Positions 52,417 to 63,409 of a DNA stretch of 64,000 nucleotides are shown in pieces; within the stretch, counting starts at the first letter, position 1, and every line of letters begins with the position of its first letter. Source of the stretch: Ascarosepion bandense (lineage: Eukaryota > Mollusca > Cephalopoda > Sepiida > Sepiidae). The stretch covers positions 144,001 to 208,000 of the forward strand of contig JBBBDQ010000308.1 of the NCBI GenBank assembly GCA_037127315.1, in the 5' to 3' direction. Both the position numbers and the translations under genes were made by a program. The notes beneath the pieces were generated by a model. That model searched no databases. It was not told the origin of the DNA and saw nothing but the letters and a program-made list of their open reading frames with translations.

Positions 52417-53799
52417 AACAAATGCCTTTAGAGAAACATCACCTATATATCCTCACACTCTTTTATCTCCTATAGCAACAGTGGAATGATATGTTAATCA
52501 TAGTCTGGAAGTGAGACAGTCAGCAGCAGCTAAAGCAGACCAGTATGAAAGTTCAAAAACTACTATGACTAACACTGATTGGATGACAACAGCCAATCAG
52601 AAGGCAGAATGATGACAGGAAAGAAGAGCAACCATAAGAGGAAATAAAATATCAGCAGTTACAGAAATGAAGTGACACCATATGGATGTCCTCACAATCT
52701 GTGTGAGAAAATACCTAGCACAATGAGGTATTCCGACCAGGAAAAAGGGTCAAAAGATGGCAATTTGGGGAAGAAATATTTCCCGCCCTGATGAATAAAA
52801 CAGGTTTATTTTCAAAAGATTATTTACTGAATATAACTCTAGCAGCAATGAACTTTAAATGATTCATATAAAGAAAAATCTAGAAGAGATATTTGGACAG
52901 AACCAAATGAAAAAGGAATGAAAGCTCAAAGACAGAATTATACTCAAGATATAATTCCAAAAGAATAAAAAGAAAAAAGGAAAGAAAAGGAAAAGAACAC
53001 ATATGCAGATAAGTTCACATACCCCACTTCGTAAGGTTTCAGCATACATCCAAATAATCGCAAAGTATTTATTGCATGCATCATTACATAAATATATTAA
53101 GGTCTTGACAAACTGCTATGATATATATTTATATATTTATGTGATATATATTTATATATTTATATATCCCCCGAAATTCTGCATTTCTGATTTCACCTCT
53201 TAATATAAAGTGGCCTCTTCATGTAAATGTAAAAATGGCTCGCCTTTTAATGTAAAGTGGCTCTGTCTGTCACCAATCGGAAGCATTTTCAAGACTTCAT
53301 ACCAGGCCCAAATGTTATAAATTTTTCCAGTGTCTGAAAGCGCTTATTGAGGGTGGACCAGAGACTGACCATCTCTGGTCGGGTCGGCGTGATGAGGGGG
53401 TATGATGTTGAAAGACCCGAAACTCCTAGTGATCCACGCAAAGACATCACTGACGACACCCTCTAGTGCCAATACTACGGTGTGTATGTTTGAATAATAC
53501 ATCTATATGATATATATTTAATCATTCGGCACAGTCAGATGCTGTCACTAGACTTCCTTCAAATTACCTACTCAGTTTTAGGTTACATAGCTGTTACATT
53601 GATTACTAAAATCAATAATTAAATTCAACGGTTGTCTTGTTCATATAGTTGCTCTGTCCAATGCATATTTTCTTCAGAAATAAAATACTTTTACCATATT
53701 CTCATATATTTTTTTTATTCTTGTGTTATGCACCATTGAAGATCCATTTCTGGTGTGAGGGAGGCAACCTGACTATCTTCATCTAAATCCATAACATAA
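52413..53799 (+). other. possible decayed LTR region
   Basis: Starts TGTAACAAATGCC and ends CCATAACA just before TGGTGCTTGTCCAGAG, which could be a primer-binding site, with a gag-like start at 53908. CCAATCAG and AATAAAACAGG occur inside. Long for an LTR; a mariner fragment at 53275 may account for part. No second LTR is seen. Confidence 0.3.
53275..53465 (+). pseudogene. mariner-like transposase N-terminal fossil
   Basis: Reads CYKFFQCLKALIEGGPETDH, LWSGR in one frame and VERPETPSDPRKDITDDTL in the next, resembling the RFKEGR...SGRP linker of mariner transposases. Locally GC-richer than the flanks. Confidence 0.45.
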
Positions 53800-53907
53800 A
53801 TGGTGCTTGTCCAGAGATTTTTGTTGAAGTGGAGAGTTTAATATCAATTTCCATATTCTCTAATTACTGGAGATTGACAATGCACTCAATTGAACAGACA
53901 AATCAAA

Positions 53908-54105
53908 ATGGCAAGCATAGAAGATTTTATAGAGAAACCATTCATGGAGAAAATGGAGGAATTACAGGTAAAGATGACAAATAAGTCAGCTGACCAGGTC
54001 GAATTAGAAAAAGCAAGGATATTTTCAAGGGTTAAGATAGATAAAGCAAGAATGGTAAGCCCAGGTCAGGCTGAAATGTGGCCTCTATCTTGTCCTGGCA
54101 GCTAG
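53908..54105 (+). CDS. short ORF, possible retroelement gag start
   Basis: MASIEDFIEKPFMEKMEELQ, acidic and helical, typical in style of a retroelement gag N-terminus and positioned after the possible primer-binding site. Stops after 66 codons. No recognised domain. Confidence 0.3.
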   Translation: MASIEDFIEKPFMEKMEELQVKMTNKSADQVELEKARIFSRVKIDKARMVSPGQAEMWPLSCPGS

Positions 54106-54432
54106 TAATATCAAAAGCTTTGCAGGAAAAGGGAAGATTATCTACCAGAGACTGCATTTACTGTTCAGTTTGAGTGACAAAGCCAAAGTCATTGACATAA
54201 AGAAGATCTTGAACAAGATCTGAGAAAAGATTTAGCAGAGAAGCACTGGAGTATTTTTAAGAGTTTACCAGTTGTATTATATATATTATGGACTCTCCTG
54301 TTGATTTCAGCATATGAGTGTTTAATTCAATTAGACTGCCACACAAAGAAATGTTGAAAGTGGTGAGGACTTGTGTAGCACCATCAACACTTTTTGAAAC
54401 TTCTGATAAGAAACAATCATTGCAGAAACAAT

Positions 54433-54435
<3 letters not shown>
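54106..54435. other. no gene recognised
   Basis: Complex sequence without a match; might be a remnant of the same retroelement. Confidence 0.3.
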
Positions 54436-54437
<2 letters not shown>

Positions 54438-54474
<37 letters not shown>

Positions 54475-54540
54475 CGTATTAGACCTAGAATAAGTTCTCA
54501 CCAATCTTGATAATTGTGGCTATATATATATATATATATT
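54438..54540. repeat. (TA)n arrays
   Basis: TA runs at 54438-54471 and 54520-54540. Confidence 0.95.
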
Positions 54541-54544
54541 TTTA

Positions 54545-55030
54545 GTTTAAGTTTTGTTTAACAGCACATCAACCTCTGTGGGTTAATTAATACCCCAAAA
54601 ATGGGGGTTTAAGGTATTTTTTAATGTTCAGTTAAAATGAGAAGGTTGATTTAATCAGAATTTAATGATTTTTGTTTTGTTTTGTTTTTCTTTTTATTTT
54701 AGAAAACTGAAAATGTCTTCTAGTTTTGTATTCAAAAATTTTTTGCTGTGAATAATTTTTTTCTTTCAAAAATGTGTTATGGTAATTATTTTGTCTTCAA
54801 AAATGTATATTATTCTATAAAAGTCTTTTTATGCATATATTTCTATAAAAGTGTATTTTTATACTTTCATAGTGTTTTGACCCCAGTTTGGGGGTTAACT
54901 ATTTGCCCATAGCTGGAACCCTAACAGGTGCTACCACCTCGGGTCAGCAATTAAGAGGTGGTTCCATGCTCCTCACAACCTCCCAGAGGCCTTGCTGCCA
55001 GAAGCATTTAACTCTCATGCCCAGAACCCA
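54545..55030 (-). repeat. R2 retroposon, full length
   Basis: 3' end ACAGCACATCAACCTCTGTG, body with CTATAAAAGT modules, 5' block GGTGCTACCACCTCGGGTCA and GGCCTTGCTGCCAGAAG. Mirrors 4640-5170. Confidence 0.7.
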
Positions 55031-55049
55031 TATATATATATATAGTCAT

Positions 55050-55800
55050 ATACTTGCAATTGCAGTTCCATCAACATTTGTCCCATGGAGCATAAATGTA
55101 AGTCTATATAAGTAATCTACCTAGACTGCATCTCTCCAAAAATAACATAAATAATTATCATATTTACATCTGAATTTTAGTGGGAGAACTTAAGCAACAT
55201 TAATACTCCCATAAGCAGTCTTTTTCCATCCCCAATCTAAAATTTTGAAATCCCCTTTGCCAAAGATTTTGGGAAATGAAAGAGGAGGGATTCAACCCAA
55301 TAGTTAATTGGAGATTAAAAGGTTTGACTTGCACTTCTAATAATCTTTACAACAGATACAATCTATGCTTAAAATATTAGAATATTAAAATATACTAAAC
55401 AAATTTTGCTTTTGGAACTTAAGAAACGAATTTATAAGCCAATACTGTCATAAATTTAAATTTAGATACAAACTTTCTAATAATTAGCCTAAAATTAAAT
55501 TTTCTTAAAATAGTTGTTTCTTTTCTTCTTATTAGCCATATAATTAAATTATATTATATAATAATGTCCCTTTCTCCAATCCATATTCCTTCTATTTCAA
55601 TTGTTTTAATTTTTAACTTATGTTTAACCATCTGACAGGTCCAGAGAGCAATGATCTGCATCTTTTTCGCCTACCCTTACCTCCATTTTTTACACACACA
55701 CACAAACAAATAAAGTTTTTCAATTTTTTTATCTCACTGATAATATAGGTGTTAAATTCACTTGTTGCAATGCTTATCTGATTTAAGAAAATTAGAATTT
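55050..55800. other. AT-rich, no repeat recognised
   Basis: Nothing supported; it precedes the candidate exon. Confidence 0.35.
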
Positions 55801-55831
55801 TTTTATATATATTCTTCTCTGTCTTGCACAG

Positions 55832-55960
55832 GGCTAGGACGATACTCTATTTTGACATACTGGAGTGTCAGACCCTCAACATACAACGTCCTGTCCTGTG
55901 CAGACAGAGAGAATTGAAATTCAAATTGGAACTCTTCAAGGAAACTACCACCCAACAGAG
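55832..55960 (+). other. possible host exon
   Basis: A pyrimidine tract and CACAG acceptor (to 55831), 129 bp open in one frame (ARTILYFDILECQTLNIQRP, VLCRQRELKFKLELFKETTT), then CAGAG|GTAATG. Length is a multiple of three, higher GC than the flanks, no similarity to repeats here. Protein not recognised. Confidence 0.35.
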
Positions 55961-56171
55961 GTAATGTAAAAATTTTTTTATTAAATCCTGTGTTTTTAGC
56001 CTCAGACATTGTTCAAAAGTTTTTATTGACAACTTCTTTGATTTAATTGCTGATGATTTGTTTTTGAAGACATGTCTGCTGAAAGGAGTCTTAAAATCCC
56101 CCTCTTATTTTTTTCCCTTTTTAATTGAGATACAAAAGTATCTTTCTTAATAAAAAAATGATCCTTTTAAA

Positions 56172-56176
<5 letters not shown>

Positions 56177-56208
<32 letters not shown>
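56177..56208. repeat. (TA)n
   Basis: TA array at a PLE breakpoint. Confidence 0.95.
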
Positions 56209-56211
<3 letters not shown>

Positions 56212-56212
56212 T

Positions 56213-56395
56213 TAAATATAAGAGACAATGAATGTCTATTATGTTTAATCATGAGCCGTTCTAAACATTGTATTTTGGCTTTAATTTCAGGTGAAAATAA
56301 AGGCAAAAATTCTCCAACATTTAGAATGCCTCATGATTAAACATAATAGACATTCATTGTCTCTTATATTTAACAGTATATGTTTAGGAAATTAT
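56213..56395. mobile_element. inverted pair of PLE N-terminal fragments
   Basis: Minus (56330-56213): FSPEIKAKIQCLERLMIKHN; plus (56285-56395): KAKILQHLECLMIKHNRHSL. The two overlap as a palindrome, so the locus is a head-to-head PLE junction. Confidence 0.7.
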
Positions 56396-56404
56396 CTGCT
56401 CTAT

Positions 56405-56565
56405 ATCTGTTCTATAATTAAACCCACAACTGGAGGGAAGAGACAGATTAATACCTTTCCCAAGGGTATTTGAGCGTAAGTGAATGCAAGGAATTCAACT
56501 GGAACTCGAACTCAGCACCCTGATCTCTCACTGATATCCACTGCACCACAATGCGCATTTCAATA
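56405..56565 (-). repeat. SINE-A, 5' half
   Basis: Head (TGCGCATTGTGGTGCAGTGG on the minus strand), box B GTTCGAGTTCC and the ACCCACAACTGGAGGG block; tail missing. Confidence 0.75.
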
Positions 56566-56569
56566 ATGG

Positions 56570-57180
56570 CAAGACCCAAATTCAAGACAGATGTATAATG
56601 AAATGCAGAAGCATGTTTAAACATATTTGTCAAAACAAAGACTAATTCTCAACAAAATGCCAGCACTAGAATAATGTGATCAATCTTATGACTCAAGAAT
56701 TGTGTTTGGTGAATTCAATAAACATGGCCGTTCAAAAAATTATGGCCGTGTTGAAAAACAGAAATTCCTCTAAGTTGTATTTTGAATAAATTTCTTTTGA
56801 TCTGCATTTTTTTCTTATATTTATAGCAGAAACAAAAGAGGAATTAGTTGGCACTTCTCAAAAAGAAACACTGACCTAAAACCTTGACTTGTGTTCTTAA
56901 ATAGTGTCACCAGGTCAAGATTTTTATATGGATGTCATGCATGGCACCAAAACCCATTCAGAAATATTTCAACTGCATACATTCATTTTTTTTTACCCTG
57001 TTCGATTATTACTTGTTATGATTGATAGCACATGGCCTGGCTGAGCAGCTGTTTTATTCTTATAAAAATGCCAAAAAATGGCTCAGCTCACTATACTTTC
57101 ATAGTGGTTTTTTTTTTTTTTTTTGCCCATAGCTTTTCAGATCAATGGTTAAAAATGGTTTTAAGTGAATAAAATCTGTA
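56570..57180. other. no gene recognised
   Basis: Moderately complex, nothing matched. Confidence 0.35.
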
Positions 57181-57214
57181 GGTCTTATGAAGGAGCATAC
57201 TTCTTTGAGCATCA

Positions 57215-57372
57215 TAGTCCAAATAATGTAAATACTGTAAATACTACATCATCTTGGAAATATCGACCAAGAGAATGATCTATTGTTAAAGGTTGTACAA
57301 ATGGCAACAAAGACGAGGACGATAGTCAGAATAATGTAAACACTATCTCATCTCAGAAATATAGACAAATAC
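57215..57372 (-). repeat. 107-bp satellite, two reversed units
   Basis: AATAATGTAAATACTGTAAA, GTACAAATGGCAACAAAGA and ATCTCAGAAATATAGACAAA match the 6530 satellite reversed. Satellite far from its main block. Confidence 0.8.
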
Positions 57373-57454
57373 AATCTACCCGAATTAGAAACATTAAGAC
57401 ATGTGGACGACACTTTATTGACAGCAAATTCAGAAAGGTTATTTGGTTGATTTT

Positions 57455-58115
57455 GTATTCCATTATATAAACCTCTATGGCTTAATGTCAAAATCTAAAT
57501 ATTTTGAGGGCAATTTTATAGTTTTAAAATAAATATATTTTGATCACAATTATATGCCATCAATGACAGATAAAATTTATGGCTGCTTATTTTACATTAA
57601 AATTATATACTTGATAATTTCAGTATTATTGGGTATTTTTGATCATTTTATTATGAAAATGTATTATTGTTTATTTTACTATAAATAAGTATTGTTGGTC
57701 ATTTTACTATGAAATAGTATTGTTGATCATTTTACTATAAAATTGTCTTGTTGGTCATTTTATTATAAATAAGTATTGTTGGTCATTTTATTATAAAAAA
57801 GTATTGTTGCTCATTATACTATAAAACTGTATAGGTCATTTTACTATAAATAGGTAATGTTGGTCATTTTACTATAAATATGTATTGTTGGTCATTTTAC
57901 TATAAATATGTATTGTTGGTCATTTTCCTATAAAATTGTATTGTTGGTTATTTTACTATAGACATGTATTGTTGATATTTTTTTCTATATAAAAATGTAC
58001 TTCTGGAATTTTTACTATAAAAATGTATTTTTATACTTTCATAGTGTTTTGTTTTTGTTTGGGTTTCACTATTTGCCCATAGCTAGAACCCTAACAGTTG
58101 CTACCACCCCACCAC
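57455..58115 (-). repeat. R2 retroposon with ~30-bp minisatellite
   Basis: 3' end decayed (57460). From about 57640 to 58000 the unit GTATTGTTGGTCATTTTACT recurs about a dozen times. The 5' block is GTTTCACTATTTGCCCATAG, GCTAGAACCCTAACAG. The expanded tandem unit is the same as the short CTATAAAAGT modules in other copies. Confidence 0.7.
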
Positions 58116-58134
58116 AGAAAGGAAACCAGACAAA

Positions 58135-58260
58135 ATAGTAAAGAAAAGCAAGAAAGAAGGACTAATGCTTAACTGGGAGAAGATAGAACACATGGTTGTT
58201 GTTAGAAAGAAATATAACCAAAGATGTCATATATGGACTGGAGACTTCAAAATCAAGCTG
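58135..58260 (+). pseudogene. LINE-B fragment
   Basis: SKKEGLMLNWEKIEHMVVVR then HIWTGDFKIKLVSDF, the region after the RT catalytic block. Ends directly at a 5S-like segment. Confidence 0.6.
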
Positions 58261-58291
58261 GTGTCGGATTTTAGTGTAGTAAGGAGGCACC

Positions 58292-58391
58292 TCTACGGCT
58301 ATATCAAGTTGAGTGCACCAGTTCCCATCTGATCACTGAGCCTGATCAGTACTTAAATGGATGACCATTTGGGAACACCAGATGCTGTAAA
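58292..58391 (+). pseudogene. 5S rRNA-like segment
   Basis: TCTACGGCTATATCAAGTTG, CACCAGTTCCC, GATCACTGAGCCTGATCAGT, GATGACCATTTGGGAACACC, AGATGCTGTAA: near full 5S order with a small deletion in the middle. Confidence 0.75.
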
Positions 58392-58479
58392 CGAAAGGAC
58401 CAAGAATGATCCTCCAGGTTTGGGGGTTGGGTGCAGGGCTAACAACCCTGCCCCGTAAAAAACAGTTTGTTACAGAAGC

Positions 58480-58970
58480 ATCAACAAAAAGTTGCTTTCC
58501 CCAGTGTGGCTTCCCTGTGTCTCTTCTACTCGTACTTTCATCACTTCTGCTCTGATGAACTTAGCTCATTCGTGCCCCCTATAAATGAATTTACTCGAGC
58601 CACAATATTAGCAACTAAGTCCCACCCTTTCACTGTGAAACAAAGAAGATGTAAATGCAAATTTTATTTCATCAGCTTATTTTCTTGCACTTCCCACCTG
58701 TGGAATTCCCTTTCATTTACTTGCTTCCCTGACAGATCTCCAAGAATTTAAATGCAAAGTCGATAGTCATCTTCTATCTCACTAACTTGCCTCCTCTCTC
58801 TCATGCTCTCATCTCATTTCTGCAGTATTCTCATCCCTCTCCTACCTTCTTCCTGACACCCCCTCTATTCTGTCACTCCTTCTCATAACTTTCCTCCTAT
58901 TTAACCACCTGCACAACGGTGGTAGTAAAATGCCTTGCTTGGGTTGATATGATTATAAAAATAAAAATTT
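58480..58970 (+). pseudogene. LINE-A ORF2 end and tail
   Basis: VASLCLFYSYFHHFCSDELS, TKSHPFTVKQRRCKCKFY, HLWNSLSFTCFPD. Tail GCCTTGCTTGGGTTGATATG. The frame continues to 58751 after a small deletion in SYN. Confidence 0.75.
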
Positions 58971-58971
58971 C

Positions 58972-59056
58972 TATACTATAATAATGTGGATATAAAGTGG
59001 GGTATCAATTCTACATTACAATTATTATATAAATTGATCTCTCACTTTATGTCCAC
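58972..59056. repeat. small palindromic module
   Basis: GTGGATATAAAGTGGGGTAT mirrors the right end (CTCACTTTATGTCCAC); homologous to 12003-12077. It sits inside the LINE-A tail. Confidence 0.7.
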
Positions 59057-59195
59057 AGTTCATCCTTCTCTTACTCACTTCCTGACACCTCCCCCACTGT
59101 AACCTGTCCCTCTCTCTCATAACTTTCCTCCTATGTAACCACCTGCACAACAGTGGTAGTAAAATGCCTTGCTTGGGGCAATATGATGATGAAAA
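59057..59195 (+). repeat. LINE-A 3' tail
   Basis: TCATCCTTCTCTTACTCACT to GCTTGGGGCAATATGATGA: duplicates the tail of the copy at 58480. Confidence 0.7.
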
Positions 59196-59204
59196 AAAAA
59201 CTTC

Positions 59205-59745
59205 CTTGAAACTTTATGCTTCAGTTCTTTATTTAAGACGTCTTGCCTATTTTCTTTGTGCTACCAGGAGTGTCTTATTAACTCTACTCTTTTGAGATTT
59301 TTTATTTTCTTAAATATTTTATTTATTAGTATTCACTGCCTCCTCTTTCTGGCGAGATCACCACGTACTAAACTTTGTATTTCTTTTGTTTTGTGTCAAC
59401 CATGTGTTTTTCTGTACCTTTTCCTTTTCTCGTACTCGTACTTGTACGAGTTCAAAGAATTCTTCAATGTTGGTACTTCAAAAATATCCTACATTACTTG
59501 CATGGGTTTTTCTTTCTTGCAGTCCTTTCATCAGTTTTCTTTAACTGATTCCAATGCTTTTTGCGTTCACATTTTTTTTCTTTTACCACATAAATCATTC
59601 TTCCAATTTGTAAACTTATTATGCCATCTTCCCAGATTTCTTTTCCATTTTTATATATCACAAAAAACCCTTTTGTGCCAATTCAAAAAAAATTTACTGT
59701 CCTTTTTGTTATCTATTCTTATTTTTTTTTTTTGACTTGGTAACA
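59205..59745 (-). mobile_element. Gypsy 3' end and LTR-like segment
   Basis: 59218-59285 (AGTTCTTTATTTAAGACGTC, TTGCCTATTTTCTTTGTGC) repeats diverged at 63128-63190, so both may be LTR parts. The rest, minus strand, may be the end of pol, but is too broken to assign. Confidence 0.45.
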
Positions 59746-59759
59746 ACTTGGTAACAACA

Positions 59760-60068
59760 AAGGATGTGCATTGTGGTGCATTGGATATAGGCTTGGAACA
59801 AGAAATCGAGGAGCCAAGTTCGAATTCCAGCTGAATTCACTGCATTCACTTACGTGCAAATACTCTTGGGAAAGGTTTTAATCCATCTATTACTTCCAGT
59901 TATGGGTTAAATAACAGGACAGATTGGGTTCTATAGCCTTGGTCGGTAACCAGTCTACCATAGAAAGCAATGGCAACCTACTGCGGGATAATCTTCTGCC
60001 CAGTTAGTCATGTCTCTTTCGAGACATGATCTCCCAAGCATGTATCACGTATGGCACTTAACTGACTG
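59760..60068 (+). repeat. SINE-A, full length
   Basis: AAAGGATGTGCATTGTGGTG head, GTTCGAATTCC, body, TGTCTCTTTCGAGACATGAT hairpin and GGCACTTAACTGACTGA end. Confidence 0.85.
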
Positions 60069-60074
60069 AACAAC

Positions 60075-60680
60075 TTGTCGAACACCAATTTAACTTTCCT
60101 TGGGAACATCAATTCTGCCAGGGACATGCCTGTAATTGTATTAGTATTTGGCTTTATTTGGTAAACTATCCAGAATTTTTGTAGTGCCTCTTCAATAACT
60201 TTTTCATTACATGCTTTTTTTTCAAAGCTCTCTTAAAAGTATCCACAAACCCTTCAGCTTGGCTGTTTGACTTTGGGTGATACAGCGGAGTAATAATATG
60301 GTTAATCAACAAAATTTTACAATTTTTTAAAAATTCATAAGCAATGCATTGTGTTCTGTTATCCCAGAAGTGACAAGATATGACATACAGAATGTCATAT
60401 CTTGCAAACTGTTCTTGTAAAAAAAAAAATTACTGTAAACATGGAAGTTGTTTTTTTGTTTTTTTCCACTTACTAATTTCAAGCTGCTTAGTAAAGCTAT
60501 CCATCATCACCAGATAATATGATCCCTTTATTGAACCTGTAAAATCTATATGCAGTCTTGACAACAGAGTATCTATCCTTTGCCAAGGTTTTAATTTCCT
60601 GCTAAATGATGTTGCTGCCAGAGCACATCCACTGCGGGCTTTTACAAATTTTTCAATGTCTTAATCCATTTTGGTCCAGT
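60075..60680 (-). pseudogene. Gypsy integrase
   Basis: Minus strand: KFVKARSGCALAATS, WQRIDTLLSRLHIDFTGSIK (first Asp), YYLVMMDSFTKQLEI, HFWDNRTQCIAYEFLKNCKI (second Asp), then HIITPLYHPKSNSQAEGFVD (Glu). D, D and E of the Ty3/Gypsy integrase core are all kept, though frames break. Homologous region continues on the far side of two SINEs at 61235. Confidence 0.75.
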
Positions 60681-60683
60681 AGG

Positions 60684-60903
60684 AGCCGAGTTCGAATTCC
60701 AGTTGAATTCATTGCATTCACTTACACGCAAATACCCTTGAAAAAGGTATTAATCCATCTCTTCCTTCCAGTTATGGATTAAATAACAGGACAGATTGGA
60801 TTCTATAGCCTTGGCTGGTAACCAGTCTACCGTAGAAAGCAATGGCAACCTACTGCAAGATAATCTTCTGCCCAGTATAGCACTTAACTTACTGACTGAC
60901 TGA
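60684..60903 (+). repeat. SINE-A, head truncated
   Basis: Starts AGCCGAGTTCGAATTCC (box B) and ends CACTTAACTTACTGACTGAC; part of the 3' hairpin is deleted. Inserted in the Gypsy integrase. Confidence 0.8.
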
Positions 60904-60909
60904 AACATT

Positions 60910-61225
60910 CTTGGATGTGTGTTGTGGTGCAGTGGATATTGACTCGGAACAACAAATCGGGGAGCTGAGTTTGAATTCCAGTTGAATTCATGGCATTTAC
61001 TTGCGCACAAATACCCTTGGGAAAGGTATTAATCCATATCTTCTTTCCAGTTATGGATTAAATAATAGGACAGATTGGGTTCTATAGCCTTGGCTGGCAA
61101 CCAGTCTATCACAGAAAGCAATGGTAACTTACTACAGGATAATTTTCTGCCCAGTCAATCATGTCTCTTTCGAGACATGATCGCCCAAAGCATGTATCAC
61201 ATATGGCACTTAACTGACTGAAACA
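60910..61225 (+). repeat. SINE-A, full length
   Basis: GGATGTGTGTTGTGGTGCAG head through GGCACTTAACTGACTGAAAC. Adjacent to the previous copy in the same direction. Confidence 0.85.
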
Positions 61226-61234
61226 TAAAATCTC

Positions 61235-61490
61235 ATGAGAGATTTTATCCTTTGAAATTCCCGGATGTCCACAATTAAATTTATTTAATATCTGCTTTTG
61301 TAATATGATAGGAATTACTACTCTTTGTGAAACGCTATCACTCTGTTATATAGCGAATTAGCATTCAAGTCTGGATTTCCTTCTGAAAACCATATATCTT
61401 TCTATCGGTTGATTTTTATTTTTGCAATAAACGTCTTGCTCTGTTTTTACTTTTATTTCTTCCAGGCTAACTGAGAGTTCACGTGCGACA
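61235..61490 (-). pseudogene. Gypsy integrase N-terminal zinc region
   Basis: Minus strand: FSEGNPDLNANSLYNR, VSQRVVIPIILQKQILNKF, GHPGISK. RVVIP...HPGI is the conserved entry to the H2C2 zinc domain of Gypsy integrases. Confidence 0.7.
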
Positions 61491-61494
61491 TGTT

Positions 61495-62130
61495 TTTAAT
61501 CATGTCACACCAAGCAAGGCATTCTACAGCCACTGTTGCGCAAGAGATTACATAGGAGAAAGTGATGAGAAAGAAGGGTTAGTTATAGGAAATGTCAGGA
61601 GAAGGGTAATAGACAGATGAGGATACCGAGGATGGAGGTTAGGTAGATGGGTAGAGCGTTTGAGAGAATGGAAGTGTGTTAATATGATAGCTGTCTATTG
61701 ACCTTACATTTAAATTCCTAGAGATTGTAGCTATAGGGGAAGCAAGTATATGGAAAGGAATTCCACAGGCAGGAAGTGTGAGAAAAGAAGCTGTTAGAGT
61801 AGAAATTATGGTTACATTTTATCAGCTTCACTGTGAAAGAGTGGGACCTAGTTGCTAATCTAGTAGCTTGTGTAAAGTCGGTATCGATCACATTACAGAT
61901 TCTATATTGGATTTTGTCAAGAACCCCGAGGTGAATAGCAGGGGCACCTGACCAGATGTGGCAGCAGTATTCAATACACAGGCAAATGGTAAATTTATAT
62001 GCAGGATGGACTCAGATGGGAAAAACTTCCTGGCCCTGCACAGTAAACCAACCTTGGCATAATATTTTTTAAATTTCTTTTTCAGTTTATAATACTGCAT
62101 TAACAAGATCCTCCCATGGTTCAGCATCTT
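61495..62130 (-). mobile_element. LINE-A insertion in Gypsy
   Basis: Tail reversed (ATCATGTCACACCAAGCAAGG), then HPFTVKLIKCNHNF-like, RLWNSFPYTCFP, and upstream YCCHIWSGAPAIHLGVLDKI, GLLCRARKFFPSESILHI. Reaches further into the RT than most copies. Probably explains the absence of the Gypsy RT here. Confidence 0.75.
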
Positions 62131-62154
62131 TTTAAATTTCTTTACTTGTTTTAT

Positions 62155-62460
62155 AGGATGTGCGTTGTGGCACAGTGGATATCGGCTCGGAACGAGAAAT
62201 CGGGGAGCTGAGTTCGAATTCCAGTTGAATCCATTGTATTCACTTACGCGAAAATACCCTTGGGAAAGGTATTAATCCATCTCTTCCTTCCAGTTATGGG
62301 TTAAATAGCAAGACAGATTGGGTTCTATAGCCTTGGTCGGCAACCAGTCTGCGGGATAATGGCAACCTACTGCGGGATAATCTTCTGCCCAGTCAGTCAT
62401 GTCTCTTTCGAGACATGATCGCTTAAGCATGTATCATGTATGGCACTTAACTGACTGACT
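62155..62460 (+). repeat. SINE-A, full length
   Basis: GGATGTGCGTTGTGGCACAG head, GTTCGAATTCC box B, tail GGCACTTAACTGACTGAC. Confidence 0.85.
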
Positions 62461-62469
62461 TGTTTTATT

Positions 62470-62990
62470 TTAGTTTCTCCTGTACTTGGTATCCACATTT
62501 GTTACAAAATAAAACATTGTAAGTTATTTCACTAATAACAAATGATTTCTCACCCAAAATGCCACATACAGTTTTCAAAGTTCTTTTTAATATAGGTTTT
62601 CCATTTGCTTTTTATGGGGCTTCATTGATCATTGTGATATCACTATCAGTGTCTAGCCATATTTTTAAATCCACATTATTAATTTTCACATGCACAAATT
62701 TTCTTTGCTTTTCTGTAATTTTTTCTCAAAACTGTGTATCATTCTTTTTGTCTGTGAGAAACTTTTTCCTTGCTTTAGTTTTACAGTGGGACATTTTATG
62801 TTCTACTTTTCCACACTTGTAGCAATTCGAATTCTTAAAGGGACAGTCGACTCTGAGATGTAACTTTTCACATCTGAAGCATGAATCAATTTTCCTTTTA
62901 ACACATTTTTTTTTTGCTTGTATATATGCACATTCTTGTCAATTTCCTATGTATCGCATCTAAGATTTAGGATTCACTGACATTTGACCA
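62470..62990 (-). pseudogene. Gypsy gag zinc knuckles and protease
   Basis: Minus strand: CFRCEKLHLRVDC (first knuckle, one residue short) and CYKCGKVEHKMSHC (a canonical CX2CX4HX4C), then FVHVKINNVDLKIWLDTDSD, ITMI, the retroviral-type aspartic protease site with DTDS in place of DTGS, and GILGEKSFVISE. Stops occur. Order gag-protease fits the Gypsy copy at 60075-61490. Confidence 0.8.
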
Positions 62991-63049
62991 ATATATTGGG
63001 TGCGCCTGCTATCCAACTAGGGGTCCTTGTCACTGTTATAATTTGCTAC

Positions 63050-63200
63050 TAACAGTTATAATATTATATCTCAACTGACTCCAATGGTGCTCTAATTAAG
63101 ACTCTATCAGAACTCTGTCAGAACTCTATCCTAGAGTTCTTTATTTAAGGCATCTTGCCTAGTTTATTTGTATTACCGGGAGCATCTTATTTATTCCAGA
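63050..63200 (-). mobile_element. LTR-like segment of Gypsy
   Basis: Contains AGTTCTTTATTTAAGGCATC and TTGCCTAGTTTATTTGTATT, the counterpart of 59218-59285; ATCAGAACTCTGTCAGAACTC is a short tandem repeat upstream. Confidence 0.45.
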
Positions 63201-63409
63201 ACAGGTGACGTGCCAAAAGTAATGTTTATTCAAGTAAACTTTGATTGTTAGAGGAATTGCAAGCTAAGATTATTGATGTAATTGAAGGTATTACTTAAAA
63301 TAGCTGCAGAATGTTTTCCAAGAACTACAGCATTGTTTTACTCTTTGTAGGTGTGACAATGGTGGACATGTTGTAAATGAACAATCTCAATAATAAATTA
63401 AGAAGCTTC

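Noticed and set aside
59256..59735. 159-codon plus-strand frame rich in F and L
   Set aside because: T/C-rich strand opposite a minus-strand Gypsy remnant; composition-driven.
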